From the NCBI GenBank assembly GCA_019240475.1, contig JAFAYI010000019.1, positions 167,754-231,753 on the forward strand: a DNA stretch of 64,000 nucleotides, written 5' to 3'. Below are positions 16,147 to 24,204 of this stretch, piece by piece; the first letter of the stretch is position 1, and the number at the start of each line of letters is the position of its first letter. The notes under the pieces were generated by a model. That model made no database searches. It was given only the letters and a program-made list of their open reading frames with translations, and was not told the origin of the DNA. The stretch comes from Acidobacteriaceae bacterium (GTDB taxonomy: Bacteria; Acidobacteriota; Terriglobia; Bryobacterales; Bryobacteraceae). A program made the translations under genes and the position numbers.

Positions 16147-17286
16147 ATGTTCGCCGAGCGCAACCGGTTGTTCAGCGAATTCTTTGCGCGGGAAGCTCGC
16201 CCTCTTGCCCTAGCCTGCCGGCAAATGTCGGAGCGCTTTCTCGAAGGCGGTCGCTTGCTCGCCTTCGGCTGCGGCCCTTATGCAAGTGACGCGCAACATG
16301 TGTCGGTAGAATTCGTTCACCCAGTCATCGTCGGCAAGCGCGCTCTGCCCGCGCTCGATCTCTCCATCGCCTTCCTCCCTTGGCTAAAAGCGCTCATGCA
16401 ACCCGAAGACATCGTCGTGGGGTTCGGTCCTCCCGAAGGAGATGTTGAAATCGATCGGGCGCTCCAGACAGCAGAGACTCGCGGCTGTATGACATTTGCG
16501 CTTTCCGGCGCGCATGGCTCCTATTCCTTTGAAAGTCCCACGCATGATCCTTTCCTGCATCAGGAACTGATCGAGATCCTGTATCACACGCTGTGGGAGA
16601 CCGTTCACGTATTCTTCGAGCGCCGCGAATTCGGCCACGATGTCGGCGAGGCGGGTTTCTTATATCCATTCCTGGGCCAGGAAAAACAGCAGGACGCCGG
16701 TCTCATTGAGGAAGTCGCCGCCTCTATCGAAATGAAGGTTGCCGAAGACGCGAGACTGCGCGCTCAAATCGCAGCCGAACAATCCGAACAGATTCGCAAT
16801 ACGGTTGCGGCCGTGCGCGAACGCATTCATCGAGGCGGAAAGCTCATCCTCTTCGGAAACGGCGGCTCCGCCACGGACGCAAACGACTGGGCGCTTGATT
16901 GTATTCTTCCGCCGCCGGGCCGCCGCGCCATTCCCGCCATCTCGCTTTCGCTCGAACCCGCCAACATCAGCGCTCTTGCAAACGATGTGGGAGTCGAATT
17001 GGTCTTTCTGCGTCAACTAATCGCGCAAGCCCGTCCGGAAGATGTCGCCATCGGCATCTCCACCAGCGGCGGCTCCCGCAATATCGTCGCCGCCCTCGAA
17101 GAGGCTCGCAAGCGCGGCCTGCTCACAGTCGCGCTGCTCGGCTATGACGGGGGCGAGATCCTGCGCCGCGGCCTCGCCGACCACCCGCTCATTGTGCGCT
17201 CCGATTACATCCCGCGCATTCAAGAGGTGCAAGCCTCGATCTATCACGTCATGATCGAGCTTCTGAGGGATTTCGATTTGCCGTGA
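16147..17286 (+). CDS. Double SIS-domain protein (phosphoheptose-isomerase-like) in the hyp operon
   Basis: 379 residues from ATG 16147. Two SIS (sugar isomerase) domains can be seen. The N-terminal one (about residues 15-190) is degenerate, with LLAFGCGPYASDAQHVSVEFVHP. The C-terminal one (about 200-375) is close to GmhA/DiaA: LILFGNGGSATDANDWALD and AIGISTSGGSRNIVAAL. SIS domains bind phosphosugars. SIS proteins are known to accompany some group 1h hydrogenase loci, but their role there is not established. Its TGA overlaps the hypF GTG, so it is fully embedded in the maturation cluster. Confidence 0.85.
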   Translation: MFAERNRLFSEFFAREARPLALACRQMSERFLEGGRLLAFGCGPYASDAQHVSVEFVHPVIVGKRALPALDLSIAFLPWLKALMQPEDIVVGFGPPEGDVEIDRALQTAETRGCMTFALSGAHGSYSFESPTHDPFLHQELIEILYHTLWETVHVFFERREFGHDVGEAGFLYPFLGQEKQQDAGLIEEVAASIEMKVAEDARLRAQIAAEQSEQIRNTVAAVRERIHRGGKLILFGNGGSATDANDWALDCILPPPGRRAIPAISLSLEPANISALANDVGVELVFLRQLIAQARPEDVAIGISTSGGSRNIVAALEEARKRGLLTVALLGYDGGEILRRGLADHPLIVRSDYIPRIQEVQASIYHVMIELLRDFDLP

Positions 17287-19502
17287 CCTCCGCCAGATCC
17301 ATTCATGTGCGAGGCGTCGTTCAAGGCGTGGGCTTTCGGCCCTTCGTGTTTCGTCTCGCGCGCGAGCGCTCGCTTGCCGGATGGGTTTCGAACGCGGAAG
17401 ACGGGGTGCGTATTCACGTCGAAGGCGCCGAGGAGCCGCTCGCCGCGTTTCTCTCCGACTTGACCGCGCAGTCGCCGCCCGCGGCGTTGATCCTCTCGCT
17501 CGATGTGGAGCCGTGCCAACCTGCGGGCTTGCGCGATTTCACCATTCGCGAGAGCCGCCGAAATGGGCGCCCATCCGCGCGCATATCGCCCGACCTGCCT
17601 GTCTGCGACGAATGTGTGGGCGAACTCTTCGATCCTTCCGACCGGCGCTACCTCTATCCCTATATAAACTGCGCCAACTGCGGCCCGCGATATAGCGTGA
17701 TCGAATGTCTGCCTTACGATCGCGGTAACACCACCATGAGGCAATGGGCGCTCGATCAGTTCTGCGCGGCGCAATACAACGATCCTTGCGATCGGCGATT
17801 TCACGCGCAACCGGTCGCGTGTCCGGCGTGCGGCCCTCGTTACGAACCGGCCGTCGAGGAAATTGCCGGATTGCTGAAAGCGGGCGCCATAGTCGCAATC
17901 AAAGGAATCGGCGGATATCATCTGTCGTGCGATGCGCGCAACGCGGAGACGGTTCGCGCGCTTCGTAAGCGGAAATTCCGCAAGGAGAAGCCGTTCGCCG
18001 TCATGGCGGCTAACGTCGCGGCGGCGCGAAGTATAGTCGAGCTCTCGTCAAACGCGGAAATGCTGCTGACCTCGGCCGCGCGGCCTATCGTGCTCGCGCC
18101 TGCCATCGCAGATTTACCGGAGGTCGCGCCGGCCAATCGTGAACTCGGAGTGATGCTGCCGTATGCGCCGCTGCATCATCTTCTATTTGCCGCGGGCGCG
18201 CCTCTGCTTCTGGTGATGACCAGCGCGAATCGCTCGAGCGAGCCCATTGCTTATCAGGACGAAGACGCGCGTGAAAGACTTTCGGGCATCGCGGACGCGT
18301 TCCTGGTTGGACAGCGTCCCATCGCGCGCCGCGTAGACGATTCCCTCGTGCGCGCCGGCGTATTCGGTCCGGTGATCCTTCGCCGTTCTCGCGGCTATGC
18401 GCCCGGCGCGGTCGCCACGCTGCCACGCGACCGGCCGGTCCTTGCCGTTGGCGCGGACCTTAAGAACGCCATTACGTTGGTAGTCGGCGGCCAGGCTTTC
18501 GTCAGCCAGCATATCGGCGACTTGGATCACTACGAAAGTCTCAAGTCTTTCCGGCAGACCATCGCCGATCTCGCGGCCATGTACGATATCGACGTCAAAG
18601 AGACGCTGGTTGCGCATGACGCCCATCCGCAATACGCCTCAACTGCATATGCGCTCGATTTACATGGCGCGCGCAGAGTCGCCGTTCAACATCACCGGGC
18701 GCACATCGCCTCCGTCCTCGCGGAGCGGGAAGCCTGGGATACGCGCGTGGTCGGCGTCAGCTTCGACGGCACAGGCTACGGCGACGACGGAACCATCTGG
18801 GGCGGCGAATTCTTCACCGGCAGCATGAGAGAAGGATTCGAGCGCGTACTACATCTGCGGCCCGCTATGCTTCCCGGCGGGGACGCGGCGGCTCGCCATC
18901 CCGTTCAGTGCGCCGCGGGTTTCCTTGCCCAGCTTTCCAGCCTGCCCGATCTCACGGGACCGCCGTTCCACTTCCCTGCCCGCTATCGGAATGGCGCGCA
19001 GCTCGTCCAGAAAGGGCTGCGCACTTTTCAGACAACATCCGTCGGCCGCCTTTTTGATGCCGTGGCGGCTCTCGTAGGCTTCACCCGCGAGACTACGTTC
19101 GAAGGTCAGGCCGCCATGTGGCTCGAACACATCGCGCAAGCAGATGCTTCAAGCGGTCGATATCCGTTCCCGATTGCCGGTGAAACTCTGGATTTTCGTC
19201 CGCTGCTCGAAGCTGTCGTTCACGATCGTCAACGCGGGCGCGAGCCCGCCGCCATCGCCCGTGGTTTTCATCGCAGCGTGGCGGCGGCGCTCTGCGAATC
19301 CGCATCCCGGCTATGCGAGGCGCATTCCATCGATACCGTTGCGCTGTCGGGCGGCGTCTTCCAAAATGAATTGCTACTCTCCGACATCAAGCTCCTGCTT
19401 CCAAGAGTGAAGATTTGGACCAACGCGGCCGTTCCCCCGAACGACGGCGGCATCAGCCTGGGCCAGGCGGCCATAGCATGCATGAACTTTCTATCGCAAT
19501 GA
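17283..19502 (+). CDS. hypF: Carbamoyltransferase HypF
   Basis: 739 residues with a GTG start overlapping the SIS stop. Domains in order: acylphosphatase-like (about 5-90, VRGVVQGVGFRPFVFRLA), two zinc fingers (about 107-185, CDECVGEL, CANCGPRY, CDRRFHAQPVACPACGPRY), YrdC-like (about 190-375, IVAIKGIGGYHLSCDA), and Kae1-like (about 385-735, VQHHRAHIASVLAE, FDGTGYGDDGTIWGGEF, LSGGVFQNELL). It transfers carbamoyl from carbamoyl phosphate to the HypE C-terminal Cys. Length and motifs are normal. It overlaps hypA by 25 bases. Confidence 0.97.
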   Translation: MTSARSIHVRGVVQGVGFRPFVFRLARERSLAGWVSNAEDGVRIHVEGAEEPLAAFLSDLTAQSPPAALILSLDVEPCQPAGLRDFTIRESRRNGRPSARISPDLPVCDECVGELFDPSDRRYLYPYINCANCGPRYSVIECLPYDRGNTTMRQWALDQFCAAQYNDPCDRRFHAQPVACPACGPRYEPAVEEIAGLLKAGAIVAIKGIGGYHLSCDARNAETVRALRKRKFRKEKPFAVMAANVAAARSIVELSSNAEMLLTSAARPIVLAPAIADLPEVAPANRELGVMLPYAPLHHLLFAAGAPLLLVMTSANRSSEPIAYQDEDARERLSGIADAFLVGQRPIARRVDDSLVRAGVFGPVILRRSRGYAPGAVATLPRDRPVLAVGADLKNAITLVVGGQAFVSQHIGDLDHYESLKSFRQTIADLAAMYDIDVKETLVAHDAHPQYASTAYALDLHGARRVAVQHHRAHIASVLAEREAWDTRVVGVSFDGTGYGDDGTIWGGEFFTGSMREGFERVLHLRPAMLPGGDAAARHPVQCAAGFLAQLSSLPDLTGPPFHFPARYRNGAQLVQKGLRTFQTTSVGRLFDAVAALVGFTRETTFEGQAAMWLEHIAQADASSGRYPFPIAGETLDFRPLLEAVVHDRQRGREPAAIARGFHRSVAAALCESASRLCEAHSIDTVALSGGVFQNELLLSDIKLLLPRVKIWTNAAVPPNDGGISLGQAAIACMNFLSQ

Positions 19503-19726
19503 GCATCATCGAAATCGCGGAGGAGGAATCCGAAAAGCGCGACAATGCCGCTGTCGAAGCCATCTATCTGAAGTTGGGCGAGATGTCCGGCGTTGTGAAA
19601 GAAGCGCTCTCCTCCGCATTCGAGCTTGCTGTTGAACAAAGCGCATTTCCCAACTGCCGGCTCGTGATCGAGGAGATTCCCGGGAGCCGAGACTTGCAGG
19701 TCTCCGCTCTGGAGCTTGCCTCGTGA
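19478..19726 (+). CDS. hypA: HypA-like nickel chaperone lacking the zinc domain
   Basis: 82 residues from ATG 19478, where the invariant MHE begins (MHELSIAMSIIEIAEEE); His2 is the nickel ligand. The N-terminal half (LKLGEMSGVVKEALSSAFELA, then CRLVIEEIP) is normal. The four-Cys zinc domain that usually follows LxIEE is absent: after IEEIP the frame goes straight to GSRDLQVSALELAS, which matches the usual C-terminal strand after the zinc domain. So about 30-38 residues appear to be missing in frame. Normal HypA is about 113 residues. HypA hands nickel to HypB/large subunit; this version may still bind Ni but not zinc. It overlaps hypF and hypB. Confidence 0.85.
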   Translation: MHELSIAMSIIEIAEEESEKRDNAAVEAIYLKLGEMSGVVKEALSSAFELAVEQSAFPNCRLVIEEIPGSRDLQVSALELAS

Positions 19727-20394
19727 ACGCCGCCCCTCGCATCGTCGAAGTCAGGCAGAACGTTTTCAAGCGCAACGACGAGGTCGCCCGCGCTCTGCGG
19801 AGCCGCTTTCAGGATGCGCGCGTTTTCGTCGTGAGCCTCGTATCGAGTCCGGGAACCGGCAAGACTGCATTTCTTGAGAAGACTCTCACGCTGCTCAAGC
19901 AACAATACCGCCCGGCCGCGCTGGTGGGCGATCTGGCCACCGACAACGACGCCACCCGGTTGGCTCGCAGCCAAGCGCCTGTGAAGCAGATCACCACCGG
20001 GACGCTCTGCCATCTGGAGGCGGCCATGGTGGAGCGGGCGCTCGAAGACTGGAACCTTTCCGATCTCGATTTCCTGTTCATCGAAAACGTGGGCAACCTG
20101 GTCTGCCCCGCTTCGTACGACCTGGGCGAAGATCTGCGGCTGGTTCTGTTGTCGGTGACCGAAGGCGAAGACAAACCCCTGAAGTACCCTGCCATCTTCA
20201 ACGGGGCCGATCTCGGCGTCATCACCAAAATAGATTTGGCGGACGCCGTCGAATTCGATCGCACTGCCGCTTATCGAAACCTGGAGACTGTGCGCCCCGG
20301 CATGCGCGTCATGGAAACCTCTTCTAAGACCGGCGCCGGCTTCGAGGAGTGGCTTAGCCTGCTGAAGAATCAACGGCGAAAACACGGCCGATAA
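19723..20394 (+). CDS. hypB: Hydrogenase nickel incorporation GTPase HypB
   Basis: 223 residues, GTG start overlapping the hypA stop. The P-loop SSPGTGKTAF is at about 41-50 and TTGTLCHLEA at 91-100 gives the Cys96-His97 metal site of the GTPase domain. VGNLVCPASYDLGE and ITKIDLAD are as expected. There is no N-terminal CxxCGC motif and no His-rich nickel-storage stretch. HypB drives GTP-dependent nickel insertion with HypA. It is the last gene of the hydrogenase unit. Confidence 0.95.
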   Translation: MNAAPRIVEVRQNVFKRNDEVARALRSRFQDARVFVVSLVSSPGTGKTAFLEKTLTLLKQQYRPAALVGDLATDNDATRLARSQAPVKQITTGTLCHLEAAMVERALEDWNLSDLDFLFIENVGNLVCPASYDLGEDLRLVLLSVTEGEDKPLKYPAIFNGADLGVITKIDLADAVEFDRTAAYRNLETVRPGMRVMETSSKTGAGFEEWLSLLKNQRRKHGR

Positions 20395-20430
20395 ATCTAA
20401 TTTGTTTCGAGTATAGAAAGAGGATTGGGT

Positions 20431-20469
20431 GCGGGCGCTTGGGGGTTTCGGGTTTGGGTAAGCGCCCGC
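20431..20469. other. Perfect 10-bp inverted repeat between hypB and cysK
   Basis: GCGGGCGCTT at 20431-20440 is matched by AAGCGCCCGC at 20460-20469, with a 19-base G/T-rich loop. It lies between the convergent hypB and cysK stops. Neither side has a clear T run, so it is a possible bidirectional terminator or mRNA 3'-end stabiliser rather than a textbook rho-independent site. Confidence 0.5.
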
Positions 20470-20544
20470 GTCGTTACGGGGATGTACCTATAGAACGCTG
20501 GGGCACAAACGAAGGTTACTCGGGCATTAACATTTTTATAAAAT

Positions 20545-21498
20545 TTAGTCGAACATTCCTTCGAAAAGCGTGGAGCTGAGGTATCGCTCACCCGCATCCG
20601 GCAGAACGACCACGATCGTCTTTCCAGCCATCTCCGGCTCTTTGGCCACGCGCACCGCGGCAGCAGCAGCCGCGCCACAGGAAATGCCGCTAAGCAAGCC
20701 CTCTTCCATGGCGAGCCGGCGCGCCATCTCGATGGATTCCTCGTTGGAAACCTGCTCGACGCGATCCACAACGGAAAGGTCGAGCGTTTCCGGAATAAAG
20801 CCGGCGCCGAGTCCCTGAATCTTGTGAGATCCCGGCTTCGGGTCTTCGTGCGCCAGCGTCTGGCTGATGACCGCGCTGAGCGACGGTTCCACGGCAATCG
20901 ACACCAGCGGGTGCTTCTTCTCGTGCTTGATGTAGCGGGAGACGCCTGTGATGGTTCCTCCCGTGCCTACGCCCGAAACGAGTACGTGAACCTCGCCCTT
21001 GGTGTCTTCCCAGATCTCCGGGCCCGTGGTCTCGAAATGGATGCGCGGATTGGCCGGATTCTTGAACTGCTCGGGAATGAAAAAATGCGCGGGATCGGAC
21101 TTGCGCAGCTCTTCGGCGGCCGCCATGGCGCCCTTCATCCCTTTCGCCCCTTCGGTCAGAACGAGCTTGGCGCCCAGAACTTTCAAAACCTTGCGCCGCT
21201 CAAGACTCATGGTGTCCGGCATCATAAGCGTCACCGGGAAGCCGCGCGCGGCCCCGACGAATGCCAATGCAATACCGGTATTTCCACTGGTGGCTTCTAC
21301 AATCTCCATGCCGGGCCGGAGGACGCCTCGCTCTTCGGCATCCCAAACCATCGAGGCGCCAATGCGGCACTTTACGGAGAACGACGGATTGCGCCCTTCG
21401 ATCTTGGCGAGCACCGTGGCTTTGGCGCCGTCGGTCACGCGGTTCAGCTTTACGAGCGGCGTGCGGCCGATGCTGAACGAGTTGTCTTGAAAGATCAC
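20545..21498 (-). CDS. cysK: Cysteine synthase A (O-acetylserine sulfhydrylase)
   Basis: 317 residues from a GTG at 21498, chosen because AGAAGGAG lies 5-6 bases upstream; an in-frame TTG at 21525 would overlap the upstream gene. A PLP enzyme making cysteine from O-acetylserine and sulfide. Motifs: [12 protein letters not shown], the [14 protein letters not shown] lysine loop, [25 protein letters not shown] and the late [11 protein letters not shown]. Normal length. It follows an Rrf2 regulator by 14 bases, so the two form a regulator-cysteine synthase operon. Confidence 0.94.
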   Translation of the reverse strand: MIFQDNSFSIGRTPLVKLNRVTDGAKATVLAKIEGRNPSFSVKCRIGASMVWDAEERGVLRPGMEIVEATSGNTGIALAFVGAARGFPVTLMMPDTMSLERRKVLKVLGAKLVLTEGAKGMKGAMAAAEELRKSDPAHFFIPEQFKNPANPRIHFETTGPEIWEDTKGEVHVLVSGVGTGGTITGVSRYIKHEKKHPLVSIAVEPSLSAVISQTLAHEDPKPGSHKIQGLGAGFIPETLDLSVVDRVEQVSNEESIEMARRLAMEEGLLSGISCGAAAAAAVRVAKEPEMAGKTIVVVLPDAGERYLSSTLFEGMFD

Positions 21499-21512
21499 AG
21501 CGTCTCCTTCTC

Positions 21513-21953
21513 TCAGATGTCCCAATTGGGCACGTAGTGGGTATGCTTTTCCTGCCAGCTTCTGGCGAGTGCGGCAAAGGTGGTTTGATCCAATACATCC
21601 GAGACCGCGGAATCCACGCGAGACCAGATGTCGGAGAAAGGGTCGTCGCTTTGAAGACGGGAGTTTCCCTTAATGTTTTCCACGGCCCGCAGCACTTCTC
21701 CGACGGTAATGGCGTCCGGAGCGCGCGCCAGCAGATATCCGCCTTCGGCGCCGCGGCGCGAATCCACAAAGCCGCTTTGTTTTAAGCCGGCCAGGATCAG
21801 CTCCAGGAACTTCTGTGGAATCTTCTGCCGCTTGGCAATATCGGCGATCTTTACCGGCGTTGTGGCTGGCGCGGCCTGGGAAGTTCCCAGGTATTGAGTA
21901 GCCAAGTCGAATACTGCCTTCAGAGCATATTCGCTCTTGACCGAAATATTCAT
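21513..21953 (-). CDS. Rrf2 family transcriptional regulator (CymR-like)
   Basis: 146 residues. The N-terminal winged helix ([58 protein letters not shown]) is the Rrf2 signature. It contains no cysteine, so unlike IscR or NsrR it cannot hold an Fe-S cluster, which fits CymR, the repressor of cysteine synthesis that works with CysK. The cysK gene follows directly, supporting a sulfur-metabolism role; the specific ligand is inferred. Its promoter region is shared with divergent glmM (97 bases). Confidence 0.88.
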   Translation of the reverse strand: MNISVKSEYALKAVFDLATQYLGTSQAAPATTPVKIADIAKRQKIPQKFLELILAGLKQSGFVDSRRGAEGGYLLARAPDAITVGEVLRAVENIKGNSRLQSDDPFSDIWSRVDSAVSDVLDQTTFAALARSWQEKHTHYVPNWDI

Positions 21954-22050
21954 CCGATTCCCCTATCGATTCTAATCCTTCGGGGCAAGACCGCCGATGA
22001 AGTTTACGAAGGCTTAGCTCATGGTCGGCGGGTAACATAGGACTGCGGGA

Positions 22051-23418
22051 GTGAAATTGTCAAGGCAGTTATTCGGGACGGATGGCATTCGCGGGCTGGC
22101 AGGGGAGCCGCCCATGGATGCGAGAACTGCCCAGGCGCTGGGCGTAGCGTTGGGGCGCTGGGCTCGCGGGAACACGGGCGAGCATCTGGATGGCGGCGAA
22201 CCGCAGGTGCTGATTGGCATGGACACTCGCGAGAGCGGTCCCTGGCTTGCGGAACATGTCGCCGGCGGGCTGGCGCGCGCGGCGGTCGAAACGCGTTTTG
22301 CCGGTGTCATTACTACCCCGGGCGTTGCTTACCTGACGCGAACTGGCCCCTTCGTCGCGGGTGTCATGATCTCCGCGTCGCATAACCCCTATCACGATAA
22401 TGGACTCAAGGTCATCAGCCATTCCGGTTACAAGCTGCCGGACGAGTTCGAGACCGAGCTCGAACGTTTGATGGCGGAGTGGATGGCGAGCGGGGAAGAA
22501 CCGGTCGCCAAGAGGCTCACTGTCAATCACTCTCTGGACACTTTGTACACGGATTATCTGGCCGGCACTGTTCAAGGATTGCTTCCCTTCCGCCTGGTGA
22601 TCGATTGCGCAAACGGAGCTGCGACGGAGATTGCTCCGCCTTTATTCGCCAAGCTCGGCGCAGCGGTAGAGTGGATCTGCGCTTCGCCCGATGGCCGAAA
22701 CATTAACTTGAATTGCGGCTCGCTTCACTTGGAAACAGTGCGGGAGCGCGTTCTGGCGACGGGCGCGGATTTGGGCGTCGCCTTCGATGGAGATGCCGAC
22801 CGGGCTCTGTTCGTATCGGGTACGGGCCGGATCGTAGATGGCGACGCGGTTCTGTTTCTGGCAGGTTCGGCGTTGAAGAGAGCCGGCAAGCTGAAAGGCG
22901 ACGCAGTGGTGGCCACGGTGATGTCTAATCTTGGCCTGGAGAAAGCGCTCGAAGCACGTGGCATTCGGATGCTTCGAACTCCCGTCGGAGACAAGTATGT
23001 CCTCGAAGAGATGTTAAAGCAGGAAGCGGTGCTGGGGGGAGAGCAATCCGGGCACGTTATCTTTTCCGAGTACGCGACCACAGGGGACGGCCTGCTGACG
23101 GCGTTGCGAGTGTTGGAAATCGCCCGAGACTCGGGCCAGACGCTGGACGCTTTAGCGGAAGAAGTCAAAACATTCCCGCAGAAGCTGGTCAACGTGCGCG
23201 TGAAGTATCGCCGCCCGCTCCAGGAACTGCCGGCTGTGCAGGCCGAGATTCAAGCCGCCGAGCGCGAATTCGCCGGAAGCGGGCGAGTGGTGGTGCGCTT
23301 TTCAGGAACCGAGCCGCTCGCGCGCGTCATGATCGAAGCCAAGACTGACGCGGAAGTGGACAAATGGACCGGCCGGATCGCCGATGCCATAAGAGCGGAG
23401 TTGGGCGCGGCCGGCTAG
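22051..23418 (+). CDS. glmM: Phosphoglucosamine mutase
   Basis: 455 residues, GTG start. It converts glucosamine-6-phosphate to glucosamine-1-phosphate for cell-wall and LPS precursors. Motifs: FGTDGIRG near residue 8, the phosphoserine loop MISASHNPYHDNG near 107, the metal loop FDGDADRALFV near 245, GGEQSGHVIF near 332 and RFSGTEPLARVMIEA near the end. Length is normal. It is followed at 54 bases by dciA. Confidence 0.96.
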   Translation: MKLSRQLFGTDGIRGLAGEPPMDARTAQALGVALGRWARGNTGEHLDGGEPQVLIGMDTRESGPWLAEHVAGGLARAAVETRFAGVITTPGVAYLTRTGPFVAGVMISASHNPYHDNGLKVISHSGYKLPDEFETELERLMAEWMASGEEPVAKRLTVNHSLDTLYTDYLAGTVQGLLPFRLVIDCANGAATEIAPPLFAKLGAAVEWICASPDGRNINLNCGSLHLETVRERVLATGADLGVAFDGDADRALFVSGTGRIVDGDAVLFLAGSALKRAGKLKGDAVVATVMSNLGLEKALEARGIRMLRTPVGDKYVLEEMLKQEAVLGGEQSGHVIFSEYATTGDGLLTALRVLEIARDSGQTLDALAEEVKTFPQKLVNVRVKYRRPLQELPAVQAEIQAAEREFAGSGRVVVRFSGTEPLARVMIEAKTDAEVDKWTGRIADAIRAELGAAG

Positions 23419-23472
23419 GCGCGGGCCGCGTGATAGACTCGAAACTCCGGGCGATCTCTCCCGGCGCCTGCG

Positions 23473-23889
23473 ATGGAACGAGCTGCGCGGCTGATCCAAA
23501 AAAACAAATACTCGCGCGAGCTTCTTACCGACGACGAGCTGATGAAAGCCATCTGGCCCGCTGCGGTGGGAAAAGCGATCGCGGCTCATACATCGAGCGC
23601 GCGCCTGGTGCGGACGACGCTGATTGTCGAAGTCGAAGACGCCATTTGGCAGAAGCAATTGCATGGCTTAAGCCTGCAGATTGTGAATCGGCTTCGGAAG
23701 ATAATCGGAACCGGCTGCATCGAAGACGTAGAGTTCCGCATTGCGGTCCCGCGCAGGCGGCCGCAGCGCGCCGAATCGATCGATTCCAGTTCCGCGCAGC
23801 GCGATGCCTCCGAAGACGCCGAGGCGATCGAAGATCCGATTCTCCGCAAGCTTTACAAGATGTCGCGCAAGCGGACGGCGGCCGGCTGA
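23473..23889 (+). CDS. dciA: DciA-like protein (DUF721)
   Basis: 138 residues. The N-terminal ~90 residues match DUF721/DciA: ELMKAIWPAAVGKAIAAHTS, LIVEVEDAIWQKQLHGL and QIVNRLRKIIG. DciA loads the replicative helicase DnaB in bacteria lacking DnaC. The tail is charged and likely disordered (RRRPQRAESIDSSS). It lies 15 bases before gatC. The call is by pattern; sequence conservation in this family is low. Confidence 0.75.
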   Translation: MERAARLIQKNKYSRELLTDDELMKAIWPAAVGKAIAAHTSSARLVRTTLIVEVEDAIWQKQLHGLSLQIVNRLRKIIGTGCIEDVEFRIAVPRRRPQRAESIDSSSAQRDASEDAEAIEDPILRKLYKMSRKRTAAG

Positions 23890-23904
23890 CCCATAAGACA
23901 TTCC

Positions 23905-24204
23905 ATGAAACTGACGGAAGACGAAGTGCGTTACGTAGCCGAATTGGCGAACCTGCGGCTCTCGGAAGAAGAAGTGCATCGCATGTCCCAGGACCTGGGG
24001 CAGATCCTGACGCACATAGATCAGTTAAAAGCATTGGATACTTCGAACGTAGAGCCGATGGCGCAAGTGTTGTTCGCGGCCGACGAAACCGCCACTCTTC
24101 GCGAAGACGTCCCGCACGACTGCCTGGGGAATCGCGATGCGCTCGCGAATGCGCCGTTGTCGGGCGCGGGCTATTTTAAAGTTCCTAAGGTGATCGAGCG
24201 ATGA
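23905..24204 (+). CDS. gatC: Aspartyl/glutamyl-tRNA amidotransferase subunit C
   Basis: 99 residues. It starts MKLTEDEVRYVAELANLRL and contains LGQILTHIDQLKALDTSNVEPM, ending with GYFKVPKVIER, the standard GatC pattern. GatC wraps around GatA in the enzyme that amidates mischarged Glu-tRNA(Gln)/Asp-tRNA(Asn). Its stop overlaps the gatA start (ATGA), as usual. Confidence 0.96.
   Translation: MKLTEDEVRYVAELANLRLSEEEVHRMSQDLGQILTHIDQLKALDTSNVEPMAQVLFAADETATLREDVPHDCLGNRDALANAPLSGAGYFKVPKVIER

Noticed and set aside
19478..19726. HypA shortened by a frameshift or premature stop
   Set aside because: The last residues match the normal HypA C-terminus in frame, so an internal deletion explains it better than truncation.
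20397..20897. Minus-strand open frame of 166 codons after hypB
   Set aside because: It overlaps cysK in another frame, is Arg/Ser-rich and lacks any domain pattern.
21513..21953. IscR-type Fe-S regulator
   Set aside because: The protein contains no cysteine and is followed by cysK, which fits a CymR-like regulator better.
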